NCBI GenBank assembly: GCA_005883615.1
Contig: VBEC01000026.1
Location: 1 to 52,231 of the forward strand
Direction of reading: 5' to 3'
Origin: Chloroflexota bacterium
GTDB lineage: Bacteria; Chloroflexota; Limnocylindria; Limnocylindrales; CSP1-4
Length of the DNA stretch: 52,231 nucleotides
Shown: positions 36,643 to 44,295 of the stretch, piece by piece
Layout of the letters: each line of letters opens with the position of its first letter
How positions within the stretch are numbered: position 1 is the first letter of the stretch
Program-made: the position numbers and the translations under genes
Notes under the pieces: generated by a model
The model's database searches: none
Seen by the model: only the letters and a program-made list of their open reading frames with translations
Told to the model about the DNA's origin: nothing

Positions 36643-36671
36643 TTGCCCTGTGACCGGGTCCATGTCATGAT
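36643..36671 (+). promoter_or_regulatory. Candidate promoter of the cysteine leader and sulfurtransferase gene
   Basis: TTGCCC (36643-36648) and CATGAT (36666-36671) have 17-base spacing and match the two consensus boxes at 4 of 6 positions each. Predicted transcription starts around 36678-36681, at or next to the leader ATG at 36681. No ribosome-binding site precedes that ATG, so the leader would be leaderless. Confidence 0.5.
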
Positions 36672-36680
36672 GCCGCCCTC

Positions 36681-36755
36681 ATGACCGTCATGGCGAACGT
36701 CGCCCTCAGCTGTATGTGTTGTCTCCTTGCCGAGCAGGGCAGGCGGTGTACCTGA
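36681..36755 (+). CDS. Cysteine-rich leader peptide (24 aa)
   Basis: ATG 36681 to TGA 36755 encodes 24 residues with the core Ser-Cys-Met-Cys-Cys (codons TGT at 36711, 36717 and 36720) and a fourth Cys at 36747. Cys is rare in this proteome, so four in 24 residues is striking. It ends 38 bases before an intrinsic terminator located ahead of a sulfurtransferase gene. Polycysteine leaderless small ORFs acting as cysteine-responsive attenuators are known in mycobacteria, often before sulfur genes; this has the same architecture. Translation and regulation are inferred. It is too short for homology-based detection. Confidence 0.65.
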   Translation: MTVMANVALSCMCCLLAEQGRRCT

Positions 36756-36802
36756 GCGCGCGATATACACGATCTGCGCGCCGACACAGCTGGACCCCTG
36801 CT
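36733..36802 (+). promoter_or_regulatory. Candidate antiterminator pairing in the sulfurtransferase leader
   Basis: AGCAGGG (36733-36739), inside the leader ORF just after the Cys codons, is complementary to CCCTGCT (36796-36802), the 5' arm of the terminator. A ribosome stalled at the Cys codons would leave AGCAGGG free to pair and block the terminator. A second pair, CAGCTGT (36707-36713) with ACAGCTG (36786-36792), and a GCGCGC stem (36756-36761 with 36776-36781) lie between. Which pairings coexist was not computed. Confidence 0.5.
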
Positions 36803-36820
36803 TGGCAGGGGTTTCTTTTT
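36794..36820 (+). terminator. Intrinsic terminator (attenuator) ahead of the sulfurtransferase gene
   Basis: ACCCCTGC (36794-36801), loop TTG, GCAGGGGT (36805-36812), then TTCTTTTT. This is the clearest U-tract terminator in the window. It lies 36 bases before the ATG of the downstream gene and downstream of the leader peptide, so it is well placed as an attenuator. A simple terminator of the DUF1269 gene over 200 bp away is the alternative. Confidence 0.85.
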
Positions 36821-36856
36821 GCCCACGTGGCCTGATTGCCTGAGAGGAACGCAACG

Positions 36857-38197
36857 ATGACCAGCGTGCACCGTTTCCAAAGTCAGATCGCCGCCCCAAT
36901 CTCGACCGCCGAGCTCCGCGATCGGCTCGGCGATCCGGACTTGAGCGTCGTCGACGTTCGGCCGATGGCCGCGTACAACGGCTGGCGGCTCAGAGGTGAG
37001 GCCCGGGGCGGCCACATCCCCGGCGCCGTGGCATTCCCCCGCCCGTGGCTGGAGAGCGTCGACGAGAAAGAAATCCAGCGACTGTTGAAGGCAAAAGGCA
37101 TCACTCCAGACCGCGACGTCGTGATCTACGGCAACGGCGCGGGGGATGTCGCCGCCCTTGCCACAAGGTTGGTCGACGATGGCCATGAACGTGTTCGGAT
37201 CCATGAGAGCGGCTGGAGCGAGTGGGCGGCGGATGAAGCCCTCCCCCTCGATCGCCTGCCCAACTACGACAAGCTCGTCCACGTCGACTGGCTTCGACGC
37301 TTGCTCGATGGCGAGTCGCCGGAAGCCGCTCCGGCCGGGAAGGTCCTGCTCTTCCACGTGAACTTTGGCGTACCCGAGGAGTATGCCGACGGACACATCC
37401 CGGGCGCCCTGTATCTGGACACGAACCGGCTGGAGGATCCGGCCGACTGGAATCGCCGCTCACCCCAGGCGCTCGACGCGGCGCTGCGGGCCTTTGGAAT
37501 CAGCCACGACACGACGGTCATCGTGTACGGCCGCGACACACAAGGCCACGCCAACGAAAAGTGGCCCGGCCGACGGGCCGGACAGATCGCCGCAACTCGG
37601 GCCATCGCGATCCTGCGGTACGCCGGGGTTAACGACGTCCGACTGCTCGACGGCGGCTATGACTGGTGGGTCCAGGCGGGTTATCCGCTGGAGACGGTCA
37701 TCCGGGAGCCGTCGCCGATCGAGCGTTTCGGCGTCTCGATCCCGCAAGGGCCCGACTTCATCATCGATATCGACGAGGCCAAGGAGATCCTGGCCGATCA
37801 GGAGAACGCGGCTCTCGTGAGCGTGCGCACGTGGAAGGAGCACATCGGCGCGGTCAGCGGCTACAACTACATCGGCCCGTCTGGCCGCATCGCCGGAGAT
37901 GTCTGGGGCAACTGCGGTACGGACGCCTACCACATGCAGCATTACCGAAACGTGGACAACACGATGCGCGCGTATCCGGAGATCGCCGCCAACTGGGACG
38001 AAGCCGGGATCACGCCCGGCAAGTGGGTCGCGTTCTACTGCGGCACAGGCTGGCGAGCCAGCGAAACGTGGTTCTACGCCTACCTGATGAACTGGCAGCG
38101 GATCGCGGTGTACGACGGCGGCTGGTTCGAGTGGAGCCAGGACCCAATCAAAAACCCAATCGAGGTGGGCGAGCCCCGGAGCGAGTTCGCCGCGTAA
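36857..38197 (+). CDS. Three-domain thiosulfate sulfurtransferase (YnjE-like rhodanese)
   Basis: Rhodaneses move sulfane sulfur from thiosulfate or persulfides to acceptors through a Cys persulfide. The 446-residue protein has three rhodanese folds: ~15-130 (SVVDVRPMAAYNGW), ~140-290 (GHIPGALYLDTNRLEDP, LLDGGYDWW) and ~305-435 (ALVSVRTWKEHIGAVSGYNY). The first two lack the catalytic Cys at the loop (VIYGNGAGD and VIVYGRDTQ). The third has C395 in YCGTGWRASET, the same loop type as E. coli YnjE. I chose ATG 36857 after GAGAGGAA. It is preceded by the Cys leader and terminator. A cytoplasmic location is likely, since no signal peptide is seen. Confidence 0.9.
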   Translation: MTSVHRFQSQIAAPISTAELRDRLGDPDLSVVDVRPMAAYNGWRLRGEARGGHIPGAVAFPRPWLESVDEKEIQRLLKAKGITPDRDVVIYGNGAGDVAALATRLVDDGHERVRIHESGWSEWAADEALPLDRLPNYDKLVHVDWLRRLLDGESPEAAPAGKVLLFHVNFGVPEEYADGHIPGALYLDTNRLEDPADWNRRSPQALDAALRAFGISHDTTVIVYGRDTQGHANEKWPGRRAGQIAATRAIAILRYAGVNDVRLLDGGYDWWVQAGYPLETVIREPSPIERFGVSIPQGPDFIIDIDEAKEILADQENAALVSVRTWKEHIGAVSGYNYIGPSGRIAGDVWGNCGTDAYHMQHYRNVDNTMRAYPEIAANWDEAGITPGKWVAFYCGTGWRASETWFYAYLMNWQRIAVYDGGWFEWSQDPIKNPIEVGEPRSEFAA

Positions 38198-38217
38198 CCT
38201 TATGGGGTGAATGGCCG

Positions 38218-39600
38218 ATGACGATGGACGTGGCGGCCGGCGGCCTTCGCGGAACCATCGCCGGCGAGGTCATCGTGCCGGCCGACTCGGGCTACGACGA
38301 GGCGCGATCGACGTTCAACGCGACCATCGATCGGAGGCCCCACGCCATCGTCAGGCCGCGCACTGCTGCCGATGTGGTCGCCGCGGTTCGCTGGGCTCGG
38401 GATACCGATCTCCCCATCGCCGTGCGCGGCGGTGGCCACAGCGTAGCGGGCCACGCCGTGGCCGACGCTGCCCTCGTTATCGACCTGCGCTTGATGCGCA
38501 AGGTCGTGGTCGATCCGGCCCGGAAGCAGGTTCGCGTTCAGGGCGGGGCGCTCTGGGAGGATGTCGACCGGGCGACGATCCCGCATGGCCTCGCGACGCC
38601 GGGCGGGACGTTCGGTGACACCGGCGTCGGCGGGCTGACGCTGGGCGGCGGCATCGGCGTCCTGCTGGGGACGGCGGGGCTGACGTGCGACAACCTCATT
38701 CGCGCAGAAGTCGTGACGGCCAACGGCTCGGTGGTGATTGCGGGCGCAGACGGCGATCTCGAGCTGCTCTGGGGCCTCCGCGGCGGAGGCGGCAATTTCG
38801 GGATCGTCACGGAATTCGAGTTCGCACTTCACCGCGTCGGCCCGTTGTACGCGGGCTACCTGTCGATCCCGCTCGACGCGGCGCACGAGGCATTGCGCGC
38901 TGCCACTGCACTGGCCAATGATGCGCCGCGAGAACTGACGATCTTCGGGGGCGGACCCAGCACGGACGCTCACGATGGCAGCGAAGCCGGCGCCTCGCCC
39001 GCGCTGCTGAACCTCGGCGTTACGTACCAGGGAACGCCGGATCAAGCCGAACCGATCCTCCGGCCGCTGAGGGCCCTGCCGGTGGTCCACGAGAGCCTGG
39101 CGCCGATGACCTACCTCGAGGTCCAGGCGATGAGCGGAATCCTGCCTTTTGGGCTGCGCCACTACTGGAAAGGACACTTCGTTCGCGAGCTCGACGATGG
39201 TGTGATCGATTCCGTCGTCGCGGCGATGGGGCGCGCGGCCGCTCCTTCCTTCGTCCTCCTCGAGGCGCTAACGGGAGCAGCACGTGAGGAGCCGGTGGAC
39301 GGCGCGGCCTTCGGTCAGCGCGCAGCTCGCTGGAACGTCAGCGGTCTCGCGATCTGGGAGGACCAGGCGGAGGACGAGCGACAAATCGGCTGGGTCCGAA
39401 ACGTCGCGGACGGTCTCCGCTCGGCGTCGCTCTCGGGAGCCGGTTACGGCAACTACGCGCCGGTCGACGAGACGCCCGACCGGGTCCGCGCCGCGTTCGG
39501 TGCCGAGCGCTTCGACCGGCTGCGCCGTCTGAAGGCGAGCTACGACCCCGACAACGTCTTCCGGTTCAACCTCAACGTCCCGCCCGCCATCTCGAGCTAG
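38218..39600 (+). CDS. FAD-linked oxidase, BBE-like (bicovalent flavin type)
   Basis: Berberine-bridge-like oxidases oxidise alcohols, sugars or amines with O2. The 460-residue protein has the PCMH-type FAD domain (RPRTAADVVAAVRWARD, AVRGGGHSVAGHA) and a C-terminal BBE segment (YGNYAPVDETPDRVRAAFG, RLRRLKASYDPDNVFRFNLN). Both covalent attachment residues are visible: His in RGGGHS and Cys in GLTCDNLI. There is no signal peptide, so it is probably cytoplasmic. The ATG at 38218 lies 20 bases after the sulfurtransferase stop. A TAACCT (38195-38200) could be a separate -10. The substrate is not predictable. Confidence 0.88.
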   Translation: MTMDVAAGGLRGTIAGEVIVPADSGYDEARSTFNATIDRRPHAIVRPRTAADVVAAVRWARDTDLPIAVRGGGHSVAGHAVADAALVIDLRLMRKVVVDPARKQVRVQGGALWEDVDRATIPHGLATPGGTFGDTGVGGLTLGGGIGVLLGTAGLTCDNLIRAEVVTANGSVVIAGADGDLELLWGLRGGGGNFGIVTEFEFALHRVGPLYAGYLSIPLDAAHEALRAATALANDAPRELTIFGGGPSTDAHDGSEAGASPALLNLGVTYQGTPDQAEPILRPLRALPVVHESLAPMTYLEVQAMSGILPFGLRHYWKGHFVRELDDGVIDSVVAAMGRAAAPSFVLLEALTGAAREEPVDGAAFGQRAARWNVSGLAIWEDQAEDERQIGWVRNVADGLRSASLSGAGYGNYAPVDETPDRVRAAFGAERFDRLRRLKASYDPDNVFRFNLNVPPAISS

Positions 39601-39645
39601 CGCGGCCGGCTAGTCGATCCGAGCAGCGGGTGGCCCGGTTTCGAG

Positions 39646-40023
39646 CTACTTGAAGAACTCTGTGATCGCGCCAGTGTCGTCTGAGAAGGCCCACCGCTCG
39701 ACGACCTTGCCGTTCCGAATGTGCATGATCTCGGCAGTTCGATAGTTGAGCGTTTTCCCGCCGCGGGTCGCGGTCGCGTCTACCAGGGCGATGGTGTGGT
39801 CGTCGTTCGCGACCACGTCGTGAAGCTTCCCCGTGATCGTGTAATCGCCGGTGGCTTGCTGCGCCTCGGCAGCCAGGGCCGCCTTCCCGCGGACCGGTTC
39901 CGGGCGCCCGATCTCGTGCCAGACCACGTCGTCATCGAGGAAGTCGGACATCGCCTGCATATCGCCGCTATTGAGGGCATCGAGGCCCTCCCGAGCCTTG
40001 GTCGCGTTCGGGTGCTCCGGCAT
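39646..40023 (-). CDS. SnoaL-like / NTF2-fold polyketide-cyclase-type protein
   Basis: A 125-residue alpha+beta-barrel protein with the SnoaL-like pattern: helix EGLDALNSGDMQAMSDFLDDDVVWHEIG, RPEPVRGKAALAAEAQ, DYTITGKLHDVVANDDHTIALVDATATRGGKTL (quoted in part), and a last strand AEIMHIRNGKVVERWAFSDD. Such proteins are isomerases, cyclases or ligand carriers. The ATG at 40023 follows a perfect AAGGAGG seven bases upstream. The frame continues further upstream, but that part is not homologous. It is convergent with the FAD-oxidase gene. Confidence 0.88.
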   Translation of the reverse strand: MPEHPNATKAREGLDALNSGDMQAMSDFLDDDVVWHEIGRPEPVRGKAALAAEAQQATGDYTITGKLHDVVANDDHTIALVDATATRGGKTLNYRTAEIMHIRNGKVVERWAFSDDTGAITEFFK

Positions 40024-40264
40024 CGTCGATCCTCCTTGCAGGGTTCGTCTAGTGGTGATGTGTCCCGAACAGGGGGGCAGTGGCGTAGACGTCGAAGGTA
40101 CAGCGTTCGACAAAACCCGTTCGCCTGTAGAAGGGGCAGCGATAGGCGCTGAGCCGCCCGTCGGAATGCCGCCCGTTGCGGGCGAGGGCCCGCGCCTCAC
40201 TCCTGGTCCGAGTAGGGGCACCTTGGAGGTGCAACCCCGTTTCCCTCGATGGCAGACTGGCGCG

Positions 40265-41008
40265 ATGACGGTCCCTGCCATGTACGGCGAGCTCGCGCAG
40301 TGGTTCCACCTGCTCACCCCGCCGGAGGAATACGCCGATGAGGCGGCAGCCATCCTGGAGCTTCTGCGCGGACACGTCGATGGCCCACTCGAAACGCTGC
40401 TAGAGCTTGGATCGGGCGGCGGCAACACCGCCTCGCACCTCAGCCGAAACCTGCGCCTCACTCTGACCGATCTGGCGCCCGAGATGCTCGAGCTGAGCCG
40501 CACCATCAACCCCGATACTGAACATCTCGTCGGTGACATGCGGACCCTGCGGCTCGGACGGACGTTCGATGCGGTCCTCATTCACGATGCGATCTGCTAC
40601 ATGACGACCGAATCCGACCTTCGGGCGGCCCTGGCAACCGCCTACGCTCACCTTCGGCCAGGCGGCGCAGCTATCTTCGAGCCAGATCACGTCCGCGAGC
40701 GGTTCCAGCCCGAGACGGATCACGGCGGAGAAGACAGCCTCGTCCGGCCCGACGGAGGTCAGGGCCGTGCGCTCCGCTACCTCGAGTGGAAGACCGATCC
40801 CGATCCGGCCGACACGACCTACCAGGTCGATTACGCTCTCCTGCTCCGCCACGACGACGGTTCGGTCGAGGTGCGCCAGGATCGCCACATCGAGGGCCTC
40901 TTTTCCACCGAAAGCTGGCTCGCGCTGCTCGCCGACGTCGGATTCGAAGCCGTCCCGCGCGAGGACAACTGGGATCGGGTGGTGTTCGTCGGGCGCCGGC
41001 CGCGCTAG
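40265..41008 (+). CDS. Class I SAM-dependent methyltransferase
   Basis: A 247-residue methyltransferase with motif I ETLLELGSGGGNTASHLS, motif II LTLTDLAPEMLELSR, the acidic VGDMRTLRLG segment and FDAVLIHDAICYM (motif IV-type). The C-terminal part has an elongated beta region (ALLLRHDDGSVEVRQDRHIEGLF). I chose ATG 40265 since YGELAQWFHLLTPPEEYADEA begins the family fold; the longer frame runs into the upstream spacer. The substrate is unknown. The 241-bp gap before it holds nothing I recognise. Confidence 0.85.
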   Translation: MTVPAMYGELAQWFHLLTPPEEYADEAAAILELLRGHVDGPLETLLELGSGGGNTASHLSRNLRLTLTDLAPEMLELSRTINPDTEHLVGDMRTLRLGRTFDAVLIHDAICYMTTESDLRAALATAYAHLRPGGAAIFEPDHVRERFQPETDHGGEDSLVRPDGGQGRALRYLEWKTDPDPADTTYQVDYALLLRHDDGSVEVRQDRHIEGLFSTESWLALLADVGFEAVPREDNWDRVVFVGRRPR

Positions 41009-41029
41009 GCGCGGGCCCCCCTACAGACG

Positions 41030-42082
41030 CTACTCGTTGTGGAAGGCTGCCAGGCGGTCTGCCTCGTCGTTGACAGCCCGTCGAACCGCCGCGGATAGAG
41101 GCTCGAAGGGCTGCGTGGCCACCCGGCCCTTTTCGTACCGCCAGCTTCCGGCAACGTTGCCGTCGACCAGGAACGTCGGCACGGAATGCGGGGTCTTCGT
41201 GTTGAAGATCAGCGGTCGAAGCCGCTCCGGCAGGATACCGGTCCGCCGAGCATGGACGAGGAGCGTCGCATCCCACGTGGGCAGGAAGCGAACCGGCGCG
41301 GGCGTGTCGGGATCGGGCAGCGGCAGGCCGGCCAGATCGAGCAGCTCGCCGCCGTTCTCGTCCTCGAACCGGGCGAGCTCCATTCGGTCCAGCGCGGAAC
41401 GCACAGCCTCCAAAGGCAACCCTGCCCAATTCGCAATGTCCGAGGCCGCTGCCGGCCCGAACCCGCCGAGGTAGGCGCGGACGAGGCGCTCCAGGCCGTC
41501 ATCGACCGGAACCTCGGGCCGTCGGAGCCATTCGTCCGCCAGGCCGTAAAGGTCGGCGCGCCGCTGGCGCCAGGTTCCCGATGGGGGAACCCGAACCATG
41601 TCGATCCACTGCCCGGCGCTCACCCACGCCATTCGCGGGTACCCCTCGGCGGCCAGGACTTCCAGCATCTCCCTGGCTCGCCGGGGCTGACCGGCGAGAA
41701 GATTCCGAATGCGCGCCGTGGCCGACTCCATGTCAATCCCATCCAGCTGGGCTCGGAAGGAGCGCAGCCACCACTCTCGACGGGCGTCTCGTGTGCCGGC
41801 GGCAAACAATCTGAAATCGCTCGCCGAGACGAGATGAATCGTGGAGCGCATGAGCGTGCCCTGGACGACGCGACGCGCCTCGAGCTCGTCGGTCAACGCA
41901 TCGCGCCGGAAGTCAGCCACGCGACTCCAGAGGCCGATGTATCCCGACGGCGCGTATTGGTTCTGGATGCCCCCGATCCGTTCGAGTGCCTCCGCGACGG
42001 GAACGGGAGCCCGATCGAGCAGGAGCTGGCGGGCGAGCAATGCCCGGTTGAGCATCCGAACCGTCAGGACCGGCGCCGCCAC
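41030..42082 (-). CDS. AlkZ-like DNA glycosylase (winged-helix HTH_42 family)
   Basis: The HTH_42 superfamily includes AlkZ/YcaQ/AlkX glycosylases that unhook interstrand crosslinks and bulky alkyl adducts. The 350-residue protein has tandem winged-helix domains. It carries the catalytic QxQ motif at Q40-N41-Q42 (GGIQNQYAPSGYIGLWSRV), LMRSTIHLVSASDF, AWVSAGQWIDMVR and a C-terminal RFLPTWDATLLVHARRTGILP, PTFLVDGNVAGSW. The GTG start overlaps the DUF1801 stop by one base, so the two form an operon. Some AlkZ homologues give self-resistance to natural products; no biosynthetic cluster is visible here. Confidence 0.8.
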   Translation of the reverse strand: MAAPVLTVRMLNRALLARQLLLDRAPVPVAEALERIGGIQNQYAPSGYIGLWSRVADFRRDALTDELEARRVVQGTLMRSTIHLVSASDFRLFAAGTRDARREWWLRSFRAQLDGIDMESATARIRNLLAGQPRRAREMLEVLAAEGYPRMAWVSAGQWIDMVRVPPSGTWRQRRADLYGLADEWLRRPEVPVDDGLERLVRAYLGGFGPAAASDIANWAGLPLEAVRSALDRMELARFEDENGGELLDLAGLPLPDPDTPAPVRFLPTWDATLLVHARRTGILPERLRPLIFNTKTPHSVPTFLVDGNVAGSWRYEKGRVATQPFEPLSAAVRRAVNDEADRLAAFHNE

Positions 42083-42510
42083 TAGCCGAGCTCGAGGACG
42101 CGGCCGAACCGCTCCGCGGGTGAAACGAGGGCCACCCGCAATGCTTCTATCACCAGCTGCTCCAGCTGTGCACGCGGGATTCCGGCCGGCTCACGAAGGG
42201 TCACCCACCGGACCCGACGGGTCACCCCGGCCCCCTGGAGCAGACCATCCGGGTCTGACATGAACACGCCGTACTCGAACCCGAGATGAACATGCCCAGG
42301 TTCCGGGGCGACATAACAGAAGTATGTGGAGCGTCCGCGGCCACGGGCAACGTCATAGCCGATCAGGCGCCAGCCCTGCCGAACGCGCTCGATGGCGTCG
42401 GGAACGGCTCGGCGGACGATGCCGCGCAGTGACTCGGCTATGTCCCGCATTGGCTCGGGATACGCGGCGAGGAGCGCCTCCGGCGGAATCGACTCCATGG
42501 AGCTCATCAT
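42082..42510 (-). CDS. DUF1801 family protein
   Basis: A 142-residue protein with PMRDIAESLRGIVRRAVPDA, ERVRQGWRLIGYD, YFCYVAPEPGHVHLGFEYG and the C-terminal VTLREPAGIPRAQLEQLVIEA, matching the YdhG-like DUF1801 fold. That fold resembles iron-binding frataxin-like proteins, but its function is not established. Two ATGs occur at the start (42510, 42507) and a third four codons later; none has a strong ribosome-binding site. It is upstream of, and coupled to, the AlkZ-like gene on the minus strand. Confidence 0.82.
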   Translation of the reverse strand: MMSSMESIPPEALLAAYPEPMRDIAESLRGIVRRAVPDAIERVRQGWRLIGYDVARGRGRSTYFCYVAPEPGHVHLGFEYGVFMSDPDGLLQGAGVTRRVRWVTLREPAGIPRAQLEQLVIEALRVALVSPAERFGRVLELG

Positions 42511-42567
42511 GCCCGCGAATCCTGTACCAACTTGTCAGGAAGCCTGGTAAAGCCGGTTTACCCGCGG

Positions 42568-43329
42568 TTGCGGTGCCAGAATGGCGGAACGGACGACTCG
42601 GCGCCCTACTACCGCAGAGACCTGGCCCTGGTGCACCACCTCGGCTTCGCCTTTCATGCCAACGAAACGGCGCCAGGGATCATGGCCCTGCTCGAGCCAT
42701 TGCTCACGCGGAACGGCCTGGTGGTCGAGCTCGGGTGTGGAAGCGGCCTCCTCACCAGGCACTTGATCGACGCGGGCCACCGTGTGATCGCGACCGATGC
42801 GTCGCCCGCGATGCTCGAGCTCGCCCGCGAGGTCGCCGCCGACGCTGAGGACATCCGGCTTCTGGTTCTGCCGGACGATCCGATCCCGCCCGCCGACGCC
42901 ATCGTTTCGGTGGGCCACGTCCTGAATTATCTCCCCGACGAGGCCGCCATCGACCGCGCTCTGGTGGCTATCGCCGACGCGCTGGCGCCGGGCGGCATCC
43001 TGGCGATCGACCTGTGCGACTTCGGATACGGAGAGGCGCGACGCGAAGCGCCCAACCTGGGCCGGGTCACGGACGATTGGGCGATCGTCACGGAATTCTC
43101 GCGCCCTTCTCGCGGTCGATTCATTCGCCAAATGGCCATCTTCAGCCTTAACGATGATGGCTCCTGGCGGCGGGACGACGAACGGCACGACAACGTCCTG
43201 ATCGACGTGAGCCGTGTCCCGGCGCTGCTCGCCGGTCGCGGCATCCAGTCGACGATTGGCAGCTCATTCGGCGCCGAACGCCTCCCGGCGGGTCTTCGAA
43301 CGGTAATCGGCCACCGAACGGACGGGTAG
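42568..43329 (+). CDS. Class I SAM-dependent methyltransferase
   Basis: About 253 residues with YYRRDLALVHHLGFAFHA at the N-terminus, motif I LVVELGCGSGLLTRHLID, motif II HRVIATDASPAMLELAREVA and GGILAIDLCDFGYGE (motif VI-type). The family usually starts a few residues before the YYRRDLA segment. Only TTG codons exist in frame there (42568 and 42532), so the start is uncertain; I took the inner one. It is 3 bases upstream of the ANT-like gene and likely co-transcribed with it. Substrate unknown. Confidence 0.78.
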   Translation: MRCQNGGTDDSAPYYRRDLALVHHLGFAFHANETAPGIMALLEPLLTRNGLVVELGCGSGLLTRHLIDAGHRVIATDASPAMLELAREVAADAEDIRLLVLPDDPIPPADAIVSVGHVLNYLPDEAAIDRALVAIADALAPGGILAIDLCDFGYGEARREAPNLGRVTDDWAIVTEFSRPSRGRFIRQMAIFSLNDDGSWRRDDERHDNVLIDVSRVPALLAGRGIQSTIGSSFGAERLPAGLRTVIGHRTDG

Positions 43330-43332
43330 TCG

Positions 43333-44109
43333 ATGGTCGTCCCGGCGGAACCGCCGATCCTCGAACCGCTCGTCACCGATATCCGCGGTCGACTGGGTGA
43401 GGATCTCGTGGGTCTGTACCTCTACGGATCGGCGGTCACCGGCGGCTTCGACCCGGGCGTGAGCGATGTCGATCTGATGGCAGTCACCGCGCGGGAGGTC
43501 GAGAATCTCGACATGGCCGGCCTCGAAGCGATGCACCGGGACCTCTTGCGACACCACCCCGATTGGAAGGACCGCATCGACGTCACGTATATCGGTCGTT
43601 CGACGCTCGCGGTCTTCCGGTCCAACGCGGGCCGGCTCGCCGTGATCAGTCCGGGCGAGCCCTTCCATGTCGTGGGCGACGTTGCCGACTGGCTGTTGAG
43701 CTGGTATCAGGTCCAGGAGACCGGCGTACCGCTCTACGGACAGGACCAGGCGGAGCTCATCCCCGTGATCTCCGGCCCCGAGTTCGTCGGGGCGATCGCG
43801 CGTCATGCCCAGACGTTCCGAAATCGGGTCTACGCCGAACCCAGCTCCGGCGCGCGGGCCTATGCGGTCCTGACCATGTGCCGAGCCCTCCGGACCGTGC
43901 TGACCGAAACGCACTCCTCGAAGCAGGACGCCGCGGCCTGGGCTCGGCAGCGGATGCCCGAGTGGGCCTGGCTGATCGATGAGGCGCTGCGCACTCGACT
44001 CTCTCGCGGGAAGACCGGCCTCGCGGACGAGCACGCGCGCGCCGAAGCCGAGAGGTTCATCGAGCTCGTCACCGATGAGATTCGAGCCTTCCGGGGGGAG
44101 GCTGCATGA
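43333..44109 (+). CDS. Aminoglycoside nucleotidyltransferase (AadA/ANT-like) homologue
   Basis: ANT(3'')/ANT(9) enzymes adenylylate spectinomycin or streptomycin. The 258-residue protein has the length of AadA (~260). It has the nucleotidyltransferase signature GLYLYGSAVTGGFDPGVSDVDLM (G32-S33 and the metal-binding D45 and D47). The C-terminal helical domain shows ALTMCRALRTVLTETHSSKQDAA, resembling the DUF4111 domain. Key acidic residues are intact, so transferase activity is plausible. Chromosomal homologues often have other or unknown substrates, so resistance is not established. No integron or transposon features surround it. Confidence 0.8.
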   Translation: MVVPAEPPILEPLVTDIRGRLGEDLVGLYLYGSAVTGGFDPGVSDVDLMAVTAREVENLDMAGLEAMHRDLLRHHPDWKDRIDVTYIGRSTLAVFRSNAGRLAVISPGEPFHVVGDVADWLLSWYQVQETGVPLYGQDQAELIPVISGPEFVGAIARHAQTFRNRVYAEPSSGARAYAVLTMCRALRTVLTETHSSKQDAAAWARQRMPEWAWLIDEALRTRLSRGKTGLADEHARAEAERFIELVTDEIRAFRGEAA

Positions 44110-44125
44110 AACAGCCAGCCAGCCC

Positions 44126-44269
44126 ATGCGTCTCCCAGGGCTGAAGACCAGGATCGTCGATGACGAATCGGAAGGGCAGATCGGTTGGTACATTGGCTAT
44201 GACAAGTCGACCTGCGTGACATTGAGTCGCGAAGGCGATCGCGTCCTGTTGGCGATCGACTTCACCTAA
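44126..44269 (+). CDS. Hypothetical 47-residue protein
   Basis: A short ORF from ATG 44126 with the beta-strand-like sequence TRIVDDESEGQIGWYIGYD and TLSREGDRVLLAIDFT. It fills the gap between the ANT-like and cupin genes with little slack. There is no ribosome-binding site and no recognisable family. Codon use is compatible with coding. I rate it as possible only. Confidence 0.35.
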   Translation: MRLPGLKTRIVDDESEGQIGWYIGYDKSTCVTLSREGDRVLLAIDFT

Positions 44270-44295
44270 GTCGTTGTGCGGAAGGTGCCTCGCCC

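Noticed and set aside
39646..40581. A 311-residue form of the SnoaL-like protein
   Set aside because: The NTF2 fold is complete from 40023, where a perfect ribosome-binding site precedes ATG; the upstream frame overlaps the methyltransferase gene.
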